In this document: positions 55,606 to 64,000 of the stretch, in pieces
Layout: each line of letters starts with the position of its first letter
How positions within the stretch are numbered: position 1 is the first letter of the stretch
Assembly: GCA_002376235.1 (NCBI GenBank)
Contig: DFNX01000016.1
Coordinates: forward strand, 310,001 to 374,000
Length of the DNA: 64,000 nucleotides
Direction of reading: 5' to 3'
DNA from: Neorhizobium sp. UBA3556
GTDB lineage: Bacteria > Pseudomonadota > Alphaproteobacteria > Rhizobiales > Rhizobiaceae
Translations under genes and position numbers: made by a program
The notes under the pieces: model-generated
The model's database searches: none
What the model was told of the DNA's origin: nothing
The model's input: the letters and a program-made list of their open reading frames with translations, nothing else

Positions 55606-56466
55606 ATGCCGGATACCTTCATTGATACGAGCCACGGGCGCCTTGCATTTTCCGATACCGGAGGGGCAGGGGTGCCGGTCGTGATGATCCACGCAAACTC
55701 GGTTTGCAAGGAATCCTTTGCGCCGCAGATCGCGATGCTATCCTCTTCCCACCGTGTGATCGCCTTCGATCTTCCCGGCCATGGCGCATCCAGTGACGCG
55801 ATCGACGCCAGACGAACCTACAGCATGTCGGGTTATGCCGATGCTCTGCTTGAGGCTCTCGGCGTCATAGGGATCGAGCGGTTCTCCGCGATCGGTCATT
55901 CGCTCGGCGGACATGTCGTACTCGAAATGATCTCGGCGGGAGCCACGATCGATGGTGCACTCATATTCGGCACGCCTCCGGTGGAGAACAATCCGCAAGG
56001 GCTGCAGGCCGGTTTCAAGCCGAGCCCGGAAATGGCCTATACCGGTAATGCCGAACTGCTGGAGGAACAGGTGCCTATGATCGTCGAACTTGCGCTTGGT
56101 TCCGAAGTCCGCAACGATGATTTCTTCATCCGCGCCGTCCGCAGAACGCATGGGCTTGCCCGGCAATATATGATCGAGGCTGCAGCGGGCGGGAAAGGCA
56201 GCGATCAGAAACGCGTCGTCGAAACCTCCGCCATTCCACTTGCCGTCCTCAACGGGCAGGAGGATCCGGTCATCAATCTCGACTATATCGATACCGTCGA
56301 TTTCGCCAATATCTGGGAGGGAGAGCCGATACGAATCCGGGACGCGGGTCATGCGCTTCATCGGGAACGCCCTGATGAATTCAACGACGCTCTTTTGCGG
56401 TTTCTCGACTTCGTCACAGCGTCAAACACACTTCCGATCGAAGGCATGCCAGCCGCCGAGGCCTGA
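55606..56466 (+). CDS. Alpha/beta hydrolase
   Basis: A 286-residue protein with the alpha/beta fold. The nucleophile elbow is GHSLGG (Ser102 region), with an early HAN oxyanion-loop and the late His in RDAGHALH and Asp in QEDPVI completing the triad. Possible substrates include esters or lactones. It follows the methyltransferase at a distance of 135 bases. Confidence 0.85.
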   Translation: MPDTFIDTSHGRLAFSDTGGAGVPVVMIHANSVCKESFAPQIAMLSSSHRVIAFDLPGHGASSDAIDARRTYSMSGYADALLEALGVIGIERFSAIGHSLGGHVVLEMISAGATIDGALIFGTPPVENNPQGLQAGFKPSPEMAYTGNAELLEEQVPMIVELALGSEVRNDDFFIRAVRRTHGLARQYMIEAAAGGKGSDQKRVVETSAIPLAVLNGQEDPVINLDYIDTVDFANIWEGEPIRIRDAGHALHRERPDEFNDALLRFLDFVTASNTLPIEGMPAAEA

Positions 56467-56547
56467 TCTCGCTTGTGAGCACAATTGCCCAGCGTCCTGG
56501 CGGCGAAAGTTTCCGCCGCCAGACGTTTATCCCGCAAAGCCGTCCTA

Positions 56548-57084
56548 TCAGGCGGTCCTGAAATCTCCATCGTCACGGGGCAGGTGGCCGCCCGGGGTGA
56601 GGTCATCCACCGCACGGGGCAGGTCCTTGCTCAGGCGCGCGAGGATTTCTTCGCGTGACAGGCCCGTCTTCGTCGAAAGCTCTTCGAGCACATCCGGTCC
56701 GATTGCCTGCTCGAGTTGATCGCCGTCGATATCCTCATTCGTGCCTGGGCTTACCCAGGATTCAGCCTTCTCTCCAAGTCCGTTCTGCTGGAACGTCTTT
56801 AGAAGATCGCCCAGTCCACCGCTGAGAACCCCGCCGGACGCAAGGCCGCCAAGCAGACCACCCAGGCCGCCAAGCCCACCGGCACCGCCGCCGCCAGCGA
56901 TCTTGCCGAAAAGATCGTCCAGACCCGCCGTCTGAGGTTGCGGCGATCGACCATCTGGACTGGTGGCAGGGCCTCCAGCCTGCGGGTTCTGTATTCCGCG
57001 CAGCATTTCGGCGATCTTGTCCCGGTTTTGATATCCGGCGACTGCAAGAACGCCGAGCAACGCTTTTAATTGACCACTCACCAT
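56548..57084 (-). CDS. YidB-like DUF937 protein
   Basis: A 178-residue protein of the YidB/DUF937 family. The centre is a glycine-rich run (GLGGLGGLLGGLASGG) and the C-terminal half is the conserved domain (GEKAESWVSPGTNEDI, then LSREEILARLS). ATG 57084 follows GGAGGAA; a longer in-frame start at 57099 is less likely. The function is unknown. Confidence 0.8.
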   Translation of the reverse strand: MVSGQLKALLGVLAVAGYQNRDKIAEMLRGIQNPQAGGPATSPDGRSPQPQTAGLDDLFGKIAGGGGAGGLGGLGGLLGGLASGGVLSGGLGDLLKTFQQNGLGEKAESWVSPGTNEDIDGDQLEQAIGPDVLEELSTKTGLSREEILARLSKDLPRAVDDLTPGGHLPRDDGDFRTA

Positions 57085-57606
57085 GAGTTTTTCCTCCATT
57101 CCGCAAGCCTCATGAAAGAGGCGCTGACGGATCCAAAATCAGCAGGTCTGAAACGGCCGTTTGCCGCGAACTGTCATGCGAGGCTTGAAAACTGAGCGGT
57201 ACACCTGAACGCAAACATCATCGGGCAGAAATAGCAGGTATACGCGCCAATGCGTCATTTAGGACAGCCTTATATAATTTCCATCGGCTGCGCCGAAGTT
57301 TGTGTCGTTTCCCTATCTCGCAGCGAGCGAGGACGGATATTCCGAATAAGGCTGGATTTTTCCCCAACAGCGTATGCTCAACCTCCGGCGTGGTGCCAAA
57401 GCGTGGAGGGTGGAGTGGCCACTGGCAGACTATCCTTGATGCAACTGTCCAAGCTCGGCGTCCCATGGAGGACAAGGGAGAGAAGGCTGGTAGCATTTGA
57501 AAATGGATTCTGCCCAGGCCAGACACAGAGATCGCATAAGATAGATTATGGAACAATTCGATATGGAAGCACTACCAGAGACTTGCAGAGATCCCTTGAA
57601 ACGCCG
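57085..57606. other. Unexplained 522-base intergenic region
   Basis: Open frames of 112 and 120 codons exist on both strands but neither has an RBS, codon pattern or recognisable domain. No tRNA, terminator or repeat was recognised. It may be a decayed gene or the promoters of the flanking genes. Confidence 0.5.
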
Positions 57607-58449
57607 TTATAAAACGCTGCCTGGCACGTCGATCTCGAAACTCAATCCATCATATGCCGGCTCCACGTGATCCGGCGTCTCGTTCATCACTGTCTGATAA
57701 TCGAGCGGAATATGCATATGCGTGAGGATCGCACGCTTGGTGCCGAGACGCACAATCCAGTCGAGAGCCTGTTCCATCGACAGATGGCTCGGGTGGCGCG
57801 TATATTGAAGAGCGTCGATGATCAGCATGTCGAGGCCGGAAAGTCGCTTGATGCTCTCTGGCGGGAAATCGCTGACATCTGTGCAGTAAGCGACGTTGCC
57901 GATCCTGAAGCCAAGCGAGTGAACGTCGCCATGCGCCTGCATATGTGCGTGAAACCGGATCGGCCCGCCGGCGCCATCGATAACGATTTCATCCTCCAGA
58001 TCGTCGATCAGCATCGGCGTCACGATCGGCGGATAATTTCCGCCGGGCGGCGTCTCCAGGCAGTAGCCAAAACCCTGGCGGATGCGCTCCATCGTCAGCG
58101 GATCGGCATAGATCGGAATCCTCTGTCTTTGCAAAAGAACGTAACCGCGAAGGTCATCGATGCCATGCAGGTGGTCGGCATGGGCATGCGTATAAAGAAC
58201 CGCATCGATCCGCGGTACCTTGGCTGCGATCATCTGTTCGCGAAAATCCGGGCCTGTATCGACTGCGACGATCGTCCTGCCGCCATCCGGGCCAATCTGT
58301 TCGATCAGAAACGCCGTGCGCGTTCTCCGGTTTTTCGGATTGTCGGGATCGCAGGCGCCCCAGTCGCCATTCAGCCGCGGCACACCTGGAGATGACGAGC
58401 AGCCGAGGATGGTGAACCGCCTGCGATATCCGGTTGCGACCTCTGGCAC
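57607..58449 (-). CDS. Metallo-beta-lactamase-fold hydrolase (PhnP-like)
   Basis: A 280-residue MBL-fold protein. The metal motif is THAHADHLHGID, followed by further His and Asp positions (YCTDVSDFPP, LTHMHIP). The N-terminus ILGCSSSPGVPRLNGDWG resembles phosphoribosyl 1,2-cyclic phosphate phosphodiesterases. GTG 58449 is used, with GAGG eight bases upstream, two bases after the tatD stop. Last gene of the dac-tmk-holB-metG-tatD operon. Confidence 0.85.
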   Translation of the reverse strand: MPEVATGYRRRFTILGCSSSPGVPRLNGDWGACDPDNPKNRRTRTAFLIEQIGPDGGRTIVAVDTGPDFREQMIAAKVPRIDAVLYTHAHADHLHGIDDLRGYVLLQRQRIPIYADPLTMERIRQGFGYCLETPPGGNYPPIVTPMLIDDLEDEIVIDGAGGPIRFHAHMQAHGDVHSLGFRIGNVAYCTDVSDFPPESIKRLSGLDMLIIDALQYTRHPSHLSMEQALDWIVRLGTKRAILTHMHIPLDYQTVMNETPDHVEPAYDGLSFEIDVPGSVL

Positions 58450-58451
58450 GC

Positions 58452-59234
58452 CTACAGCCTCGGCATCTTGGAAAAGCAGCGGAAGGCGTTGTCGGTCGTG
58501 ATCGCAGCTATTTCGTCATAGCTGACGCCATGGACATCGGCCAGAACCTCGGCCGTATTGACGACATAGGACGGTTCGTTGCGCTTGCCGCGCCAGCGCT
58601 TCGGCGCCAGGAACGGCGCGTCGGTTTCGACCAGAAGACGGTCCAGCGGCACGGTCTTGGCGATGTCGCGGATATCCTGCGATTTCGGGAAGGTCAGGAT
58701 GCCGGAAAACGACACATAACCGCCCAGTTCGACGCCCGCGCGGGCAAGCTCTGGACCAGCTGAAAAGCAGTGAAGAATGAAGGGGAAAGCCCCCTTCCCG
58801 CTTTCTTCCCGCAGGATCTCGATCATGTCCTCGTCGGCGCTACGGCTATGGATGACCAGCGGAAGCTTGGTGGCGCGAGCCGCTTCGATATGCCGGATCA
58901 GACCGGTTTTCTGGTCCGCTGGCGTCTGTGTATCATAAAAGTAATCGAGACCGGCTTCGCCGATCGCAACGATCTTTTCATGGGAATTGGCAAGCCGGAT
59001 CAGGTCTTCCGCCTGAATGTCCAGTTCTTCACCCGCATTGTTCGGGTGGGTGCCGACGGAGCAAAACACCGACGGGTATTTTTCTGCGATTGCCAGCAGC
59101 GTATCGAGCTTTTTCACCCGCGTCGAAATCGTCACCATCTGCTTCACGCCGGCCTGATGCGCTCGCTCGATAAGATCGTCGCGCTCCTCATCGAACTCGG
59201 CAAAATCCAGATGGCAATGTGTATCGATCAGCAT
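58452..59234 (-). CDS. tatD: TatD-family metal-dependent hydrolase
   Basis: A 260-residue TatD-type nuclease. Family motifs: IDTHCHLDF near the N-terminus, GEAGLDYFYD, and LVETDAPFLAPK. ATG 59234 (MLIDTHCHLDF) is taken; in-frame GTG 59240 and TTG 59249 lie nearer to an AAGG. TatD enzymes act as 3'-5' exonucleases or deoxyribonucleases; the role here is inferred. Confidence 0.9.
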   Translation of the reverse strand: MLIDTHCHLDFAEFDEERDDLIERAHQAGVKQMVTISTRVKKLDTLLAIAEKYPSVFCSVGTHPNNAGEELDIQAEDLIRLANSHEKIVAIGEAGLDYFYDTQTPADQKTGLIRHIEAARATKLPLVIHSRSADEDMIEILREESGKGAFPFILHCFSAGPELARAGVELGGYVSFSGILTFPKSQDIRDIAKTVPLDRLLVETDAPFLAPKRWRGKRNEPSYVVNTAEVLADVHGVSYDEIAAITTDNAFRCFSKMPRL

Positions 59235-59308
59235 GGACACGTTATTCAAACCTTGACTTCAATATGCGCGACTGTCCGGCATGAAATGCCGGACAGTCCT
59301 TGATTGTT

Positions 59309-60868
59309 TCAGGCGCTTGCCTCGGGCGCGACATAGCGCGGAAAGACAGGCGTCGGCGCTTCGAGCACGGTACCCGGCTGCAGGCGACCGGCTTCGCCAA
59401 GTGCTGCGAAATCGCGGGCGTCTGCGGAAGCGGCAACCAGATCGAGCAGCTTGGTCGAAGAGTCCGGCATGAAAGGCTGCAGCAGAATGGCGATCTGGCG
59501 CACGACCTCGGCCGTGACGTAAAGAACAGTACCCATCCGCTCCGGATCGGTCTTCTTCAACGCCCATGGCTGCTGGCCAGCGAAATAACGATCCGTTTCC
59601 GAGACGACGGCAATGATCGCAGCCAGCGCCTTATGGATCAGATGCTTGCCCATCTCCTCGCGGCAGATGGCGATCAGCGCGTCGGCGGAGGCGAGCATCT
59701 CGCGGTCTGCATCAGTCAGTTCACCCGGCGTCGGGATCTGGCCGTCGCAATTCTTGAAGATCATCGACAGCGAGCGGCTTGCAAGGTTGCCGATACCGTT
59801 GGCAAGGTCGGCATTGATACGGGTGCCGATTGCTTCCTCGCTGCAATGGCCGTCCTGGCCGAACGAAATTTCGCGCATCAGGTAAAAACGGATCGCATCG
59901 AGACCGAAATGTTCGATCAGTTCAAACGGATCGAGCACGTTGCCGAGCGATTTCGACATCTTCTCACCGCCCTTGGCCAGCACGAAACCATGCGCATAGA
60001 CGCGCTTTGGCAGCGGCAGATTGGCCGACATCAGGAATGCAGGCCAGTAGACCGTGTGGAATCGGATGATGTCCTTGCCGATGATATGCGCATCCGCTGG
60101 CCAGAACTTTGCCCGCGGACCATTCTCGTCGGTCAGAAGGCCGGTTGCCGTCACATAGTTGGTCAGCGCATCGACCCAAACATACATGACATGTTCCGGA
60201 TCGTTCGGAACCTTCACGCCCCAGTCGAATGTCGTGCGCGAAATCGACAGATCCCGCAGCCCCGATTTGACGAAGGAGATGATCTCGTTGCGACGTTCCG
60301 CCGGACCGATGAAGTCGGGCTGGTCTTCGTAAAGCTTCAAAAGCCGGTCCTGATAGGCCGACAGCTTGAAGAAATAGCTCGACTCCTCGACCCATTCCAC
60401 CGGCGTGCCCTGAGGGCCGTAACGAACGCCGTCGGCACGGACCTCGGTCTCGTCCTCGGCGTAATAAGCCTCGTCGCGCACGGAATACCAGCCGGCATAG
60501 CTGTCCTTGTAGATGTCGCCATTGTCGGCCATCCGGTTCCAGATAATCTGGCAGGCCTCATGATGGCGCGGCTCGGTGGTGCGGATGAAATCGTCGTTGG
60601 AGGCATTGAGCACGCGGCCCATTTCGCGGAATTCGTTGGAATTGCGCTCTGCCAGCTCTTCCGGCGAAATGCCTTCCTTGCGCGCCGTCTGCTGCATCTT
60701 CTGGCCGTGCTCATCCGTACCGGTCAGGAAGAAAACATCTTTTCCATCAAGGCGCTGGAAGCGCGCCATGGCATCGGTCGCGATCAGTTCGTAGGCATGG
60801 CCGATATGCGGCTTGCCGTTCGGATAGGAAATCGCGGTGGTGATGTAGAAAGGCGTCTTGTCGGACAT
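59309..60868 (-). CDS. metG: Methionyl-tRNA synthetase
   Basis: Charges tRNA-Met. 519 residues, short form without the C-terminal EMAP-like domain. HIGH motif is HIGHAYE; KMSKS is KMSKSLG. There is no CxxC zinc knuckle in the connective peptide (SYAGWYSVRDEAYY instead), as in the zinc-less MetG type. Located between holB and tatD. Confidence 0.96.
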   Translation of the reverse strand: MSDKTPFYITTAISYPNGKPHIGHAYELIATDAMARFQRLDGKDVFFLTGTDEHGQKMQQTARKEGISPEELAERNSNEFREMGRVLNASNDDFIRTTEPRHHEACQIIWNRMADNGDIYKDSYAGWYSVRDEAYYAEDETEVRADGVRYGPQGTPVEWVEESSYFFKLSAYQDRLLKLYEDQPDFIGPAERRNEIISFVKSGLRDLSISRTTFDWGVKVPNDPEHVMYVWVDALTNYVTATGLLTDENGPRAKFWPADAHIIGKDIIRFHTVYWPAFLMSANLPLPKRVYAHGFVLAKGGEKMSKSLGNVLDPFELIEHFGLDAIRFYLMREISFGQDGHCSEEAIGTRINADLANGIGNLASRSLSMIFKNCDGQIPTPGELTDADREMLASADALIAICREEMGKHLIHKALAAIIAVVSETDRYFAGQQPWALKKTDPERMGTVLYVTAEVVRQIAILLQPFMPDSSTKLLDLVAASADARDFAALGEAGRLQPGTVLEAPTPVFPRYVAPEASA

Positions 60869-60984
60869 GGAACACTCGGAAAATGGTTTTTCGCGGCACA
60901 GCGGCGCGGGTCATGCCGCTCTTAGCGCATGTTTGGCTGATGCGAAACCCAAACTTCCTTATGAAAGCCTTTAACGGTCGATGG

Positions 60985-62016
60985 TCAGGCCGCTTTTGCG
61001 GCTTCGAGGATGGAGAGCAGTGTCTGCTTTTTGTCGAGATTGTAGGCAGTCGATACGGTGATTTTCTCGACGATCTCGCTGACCAGCTTCGCCCTGCGGT
61101 CGGCAATCGCCAACTGCCCCTGCCGGGCTGCCTGCCGAGCCTGCTCCACCAGATATTCGCTCAGATGTTCGAGGAAGAAGGTGAAGATCACCTCGCTATC
61201 CTTGCCGGAGAGAACGTCTGCGAGCCGGTGCATGGCCTTGCGGGCCGAAGGTCCCTCCCCGGTGACGATCTCGTCGAATGCGGCGATGATATCGAGGCCG
61301 CCGTAATTCTTCAGCTTCAGGGCGCGTGCGACGCTGCCCTTGGCAAGGGTTCGTACCGCCTCCTCCGTCTGGCCGCCATCGAGCGACTGACCGAGAGCTT
61401 TCAACGCCCCGGCAAGCTCATCATCACCAAGCGGTGACAGCTTCAGTGTCTGGCAGCGGGAGCGGATCGTCGGCAAAAGCTTGCCGGGCGCATGCGACAG
61501 AACCAGGAACATGGCGCCGCGCGGCGGCTCTTCGAGGATTTTCAGGATTGCGTTGGCGGCGTTCCGGTTCAGATCGTCGGCCGGATCGATGATGACGATA
61601 CGGCGGTTTCCGGTCCCTGAAGTCTGCGAGAAAAAGCGCCCTGCCCGCCTCACCTCGTCAACGGTAATGGCGCTTTTCACCTTGCCGGTCTTGTCGTCCA
61701 CCGGTCGCGTCAGGTGCAGAAGGTTGTGGGATGCGCCCGAGAGGATCTGCCGGCTGATCGGTGTCGATGGATCGGGGTCGGGAATTGTCACCGGCGCGAG
61801 ACCCGGTTCGGGATTTGAAAGCACGTAGTTCGCAAAGCGGAATGCAAGCGTCGCCTTGCCGATGCCTTCCGGACCCTCGATCAGGATCGCATGATGCGAC
61901 TTGGCTGTCCGATAGCTGCGCGCCAGGAAATTCAGTGCATCGGCATGGCCGAAAAGCTGCGTGTTTGCGGCCGGGTGAACGGCCCCGTCGAGAATATTGG
62001 CTGCCGTATCGCTCAA
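60985..62016 (-). CDS. holB: DNA polymerase III delta-prime subunit
   Basis: Clamp-loader subunit, 343 residues. P-loop-like GPEGIGKATLAF, the SRC-like TIRSRCQTL and the NAILKILEEPPRGAMF segment. The cysteine zinc knuckle of E. coli delta-prime is not seen. Overlaps tmk by four bases (ATGA). Confidence 0.93.
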   Translation of the reverse strand: MSDTAANILDGAVHPAANTQLFGHADALNFLARSYRTAKSHHAILIEGPEGIGKATLAFRFANYVLSNPEPGLAPVTIPDPDPSTPISRQILSGASHNLLHLTRPVDDKTGKVKSAITVDEVRRAGRFFSQTSGTGNRRIVIIDPADDLNRNAANAILKILEEPPRGAMFLVLSHAPGKLLPTIRSRCQTLKLSPLGDDELAGALKALGQSLDGGQTEEAVRTLAKGSVARALKLKNYGGLDIIAAFDEIVTGEGPSARKAMHRLADVLSGKDSEVIFTFFLEHLSEYLVEQARQAARQGQLAIADRRAKLVSEIVEKITVSTAYNLDKKQTLLSILEAAKAA

Positions 62017-62678
62017 GAGACCTGCTCCGTTGCGATTGCGCCCTCGGTCGTCGTTTCCACGAACGTGAAGATCTCGTCGGCAATCTCGTCTTCCGGCCGT
62101 CCGGCATCGACAATCCTGCAGCGCCGAGGCTCTGCCGCCGCAATATCGAGATAGGCCTGTCGGCGCTTCTCATGCGTCTCGACTTCTTCCTTCTCGAAAC
62201 GATCAGGCGCATCGCTGCCGCCGCGCCGGCGCGCCCTCGCGAGGCCGGCTTCGGCCGGAAGATCGAGAATGAAGGTGAGGTCAGGCATGACCCCATTGGT
62301 GGCGATACGCTGCAGCGCTTCGATGAAGCCCGGCTCGATATTTCCGGTAACGCCCTGATAGACACGCGAGGAATCGACGAATCGGTCGCAGAGTACGACC
62401 GCGCCCGTTTCGAGCGCCGGACGGATGACCTCTTCTATGTGATCGTTGCGAGCGGCGGCGAACAGGATCGCCTCCATGCGCACGCCAAAACTCTCGGCTG
62501 TACCGCTTAAAAGAACATGCCGAACGGCCTCGGCTCCAGGGGATCCGCCCGGTTCCCGCGTCACCAGCACATCATGACCCGAGCGGCGTAGACGATCCGC
62601 CAACCGGCGAATCTGAGTAGACTTGCCGACCCCCTCGCCGCCTTCGAAGGTGATGAATATGCCCGAACGATCTGTCAC
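62013..62678 (-). CDS. tmk: Thymidylate kinase
   Basis: Phosphorylates dTMP to dTDP. 221 residues with P-loop FEGGEGVGKSTQ, DR(F/Y)VDSSRVYQG and REPGGSPGAE motifs. Overlaps holB by four bases, so the two are translationally coupled. It follows the DacC-like gene by 88 bases. Confidence 0.96.
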   Translation of the reverse strand: MTDRSGIFITFEGGEGVGKSTQIRRLADRLRRSGHDVLVTREPGGSPGAEAVRHVLLSGTAESFGVRMEAILFAAARNDHIEEVIRPALETGAVVLCDRFVDSSRVYQGVTGNIEPGFIEALQRIATNGVMPDLTFILDLPAEAGLARARRRGGSDAPDRFEKEEVETHEKRRQAYLDIAAAEPRRCRIVDAGRPEDEIADEIFTFVETTTEGAIATEQVS

Positions 62679-62766
62679 GCGTGTCTTTGAACCTGTCTCT
62701 GTCTGATCGGCATATAACCCATCGGCCGGAAATTCGGAACGAATTTCAGCATGCCGGATAAGGCTG

Positions 62767-63951
62767 TCATAGCCAGAAAAACAGAAGTTCCATCAGGGCG
62801 TCGCTTGCTTGCGCCCTCAGACCGCCAACCTCGACGGAGGCCGCAGCCTCAAGCGGGATTTCGCGGATAACCCGGTCACCGGAGAAAATCCTCAAGGTGG
62901 CGATCTCCCTGCCCTGCTCCACCGGCGCCCGCAAAGGCCAATGATAGGCGATCCGGCCGGACAACCGCTCCGGATTGCTCTTCGGTACGAAAATATCGAC
63001 AGCCTGGCGCGTGACGAGATCGACGCGGCCGTCGACGCCGCCATAGACGCTCGCCTGCCCGATCACCTCTCCGGCCTTCAGGACGACGCGGGTTTCAAAC
63101 GAGGACAATCCCCATTCCAGAATGCGCCTGGCTTCTTCCGAGCGTTCTTTGTCCGTTGCGAGCCCGCCGAGCGCCAGGAAAAGACGCGTCTTATCCCGCT
63201 CGACGGATGCCGCGATCGCGTAGCCCGCCCCTTCGGCAAAACCGGCGCCCAGCCCGTCAACCCCCATATTGAGCGATAGAAGCGGGTTCTTGTTGCGTTG
63301 GAAAATCTTGTTCCACTCGAAATCCGGCTGCGCATAAAGCGGATAATAATCCGGATAGCTGCGATAGAGATGCCGCGAAAGCTCCACGAGATCATGGGCG
63401 GTGGTCCAGCTTTCGGCATAGGGAAGACCGGTGGCATTACCGAAGCTCGAACGCGAAAGCCCGAGATCCTTGGCCCTCGCCGTCATGCGCGCAGCAAACT
63501 CTCCCTCCGAGCGGGCAATTCCCTCCGCAAGGATGATACAGGCATCGTTGCCGTTCTGGATGATCACGCCGCGCATCAGATCAGCCACAGGCACTTGCGA
63601 TTTCAACGCCGCAAACATGGTTGTCGTGCCGGAAGGCGCGCCGCCCGTGCGCCAGGCATATTCGCTGACGGGATAAAGCGTCTCGGGTGAGATCGCGCCC
63701 CTTTTCAATGCATCGAAAACGACTTCCATCGTCATCAGCTTGGCAAGAGATGCGGCCGGAAAGGACTGGTTCTCATTGACGGCCAGAAGCACGGTGCCGG
63801 TCGCTGCTTCAACGAGATAGGCCTGCTTCGCCTTTGTCGCAAATACGGCTTGGGTCTCCTGCGAATATACAGACTGTGCCGGTTGCAGTGAGAATGCAGC
63901 CAGTACGAAACCCAGAGCCAGAAAACCTTTCATCATTCCCCCGCATTCCAT
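62767..63951 (-). CDS. D-alanyl-D-alanine carboxypeptidase family protein with altered active site
   Basis: A 394-residue exported protein of the PBP5/DacC/DacF family. Signal peptide (residues about 7-29), then the peptidase S11 domain and a C-terminal PBP5-like domain (residues about 290-375). The SxxK motif is kept (Ser68-Lys71 in ASLAKLM). The SxN position reads NGN (133-135) and the KTG position reads GAG (235-237, DGLGAGFAEGAG). Loss of the KTG lysine would normally abolish carboxypeptidase activity. Starts at 63951, 63936 and 63933 are all possible. Upstream of tmk. Confidence 0.85.
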   Translation of the reverse strand: MECGGMMKGFLALGFVLAAFSLQPAQSVYSQETQAVFATKAKQAYLVEAATGTVLLAVNENQSFPAASLAKLMTMEVVFDALKRGAISPETLYPVSEYAWRTGGAPSGTTTMFAALKSQVPVADLMRGVIIQNGNDACIILAEGIARSEGEFAARMTARAKDLGLSRSSFGNATGLPYAESWTTAHDLVELSRHLYRSYPDYYPLYAQPDFEWNKIFQRNKNPLLSLNMGVDGLGAGFAEGAGYAIAASVERDKTRLFLALGGLATDKERSEEARRILEWGLSSFETRVVLKAGEVIGQASVYGGVDGRVDLVTRQAVDIFVPKSNPERLSGRIAYHWPLRAPVEQGREIATLRIFSGDRVIREIPLEAAASVEVGGLRAQASDALMELLFFWL

Positions 63952-64000
63952 CCTGTTCTCGCCAACGCATGCCTCCCGAAGATGGCCCCGGCTTCGGCAT
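63933..64000 (-). CDS. C-terminal end of an upstream gene, possibly rlpA
   Basis: The reading frame AEAGAIFGRHALARTGWNAG with stop TGA (63933-63935) overlaps the start of the DacC-like gene. An RlpA-family septal protein is often located here in rhizobia, and the tail fits, but only about 21 residues are visible. Low confidence. Confidence 0.3.
   Translation of the reverse strand, partial: AEAGAIFGRHALARTGWNAGE

Noticed and set aside
57250..57612. 120-codon plus-strand ORF and the 112-codon minus-strand ORF at 57218-57556
   Set aside because: Neither has an RBS or typical codon use; they overlap each other; no domain recognised.

Overview
The window is a GC-rich chromosomal segment of an alphaproteobacterium, almost certainly a member of the Rhizobiaceae (Rhizobium/Agrobacterium clade). 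The evidence is a very long homolog of the Agrobacterium growth pole ring protein, an alphaproteobacterial CckA kinase, GAAC-N7-GAAC LexA boxes, a DksA with one zinc cysteine, a sigma-54-type glnB-glnA promoter, and a dispersed palindrome of a kind common in rhizobial intergenic DNA. Nearly all of it is core genome. I see no rRNA, tRNA, CRISPR array, transposase or prophage gene.

Layout. 1-4.1 kb: an Mla-type lipid ABC transporter (permease, ATPase, MCE protein, auxiliary lipoprotein). 4.1-6 kb: a P-loop kinase, a small secreted cysteine-containing protein and a LysE exporter. 6.2-12.4 kb: a 2055-residue membrane-anchored coiled-coil protein (GPR/RgsE family), with an orphan Hpt protein transcribed divergently from a region carrying CtrA-like sites. 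13.3-16.5 kb: a [2Fe-2S] ferredoxin, a structured intergenic region that may encode a small RNA, a DUF922 protein and the folate operon folP-folB-folK. 16.6-22.2 kb: a secreted protein, the ycjX-ycjF pair, a SixA-like phosphatase, dksA and a FliO-like protein. 22.4-31 kb: cckA, recA, alaS, ttcA and an inositol-monophosphatase-family gene. 31-36 kb: hspQ, a DMT permease, glnB-glnA and nnr. 36-43 kb: a DUF72 gene, uvrA, ssb, an RDD-like membrane protein, an HPP/CBS protein and a MarC-family protein. 43-51.6 kb: gyrA, three tiny single-span membrane proteins, then coaD, two cyclophilins, queA, tgt and recX. 51.5-57 kb: accessory enzymes and transporters. 57.6-64 kb: a minus-strand operon (rlpA-like tail?), DacC/DacF-like protein, tmk, holB, metG, tatD and a metallo-beta-lactamase-fold hydrolase.

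Common themes are cell-cycle and polar growth (GPR homolog, CckA, Hpt, CtrA-like sites), DNA damage (recA, uvrA, ssb, recX, with LexA boxes at recA and at uvrA/ssb), nitrogen control (glnBA) and envelope maintenance.

The items I would look at first are: the cluster of three tiny membrane proteins between gyrA and coaD, two of which follow near-identical operator-like regions; the PBP5-like protein that has lost the Lys of KTG and the Ser of SxN; Tgt and DksA proteins that have lost most zinc cysteines; and the candidate small RNA next to the ferredoxin gene.
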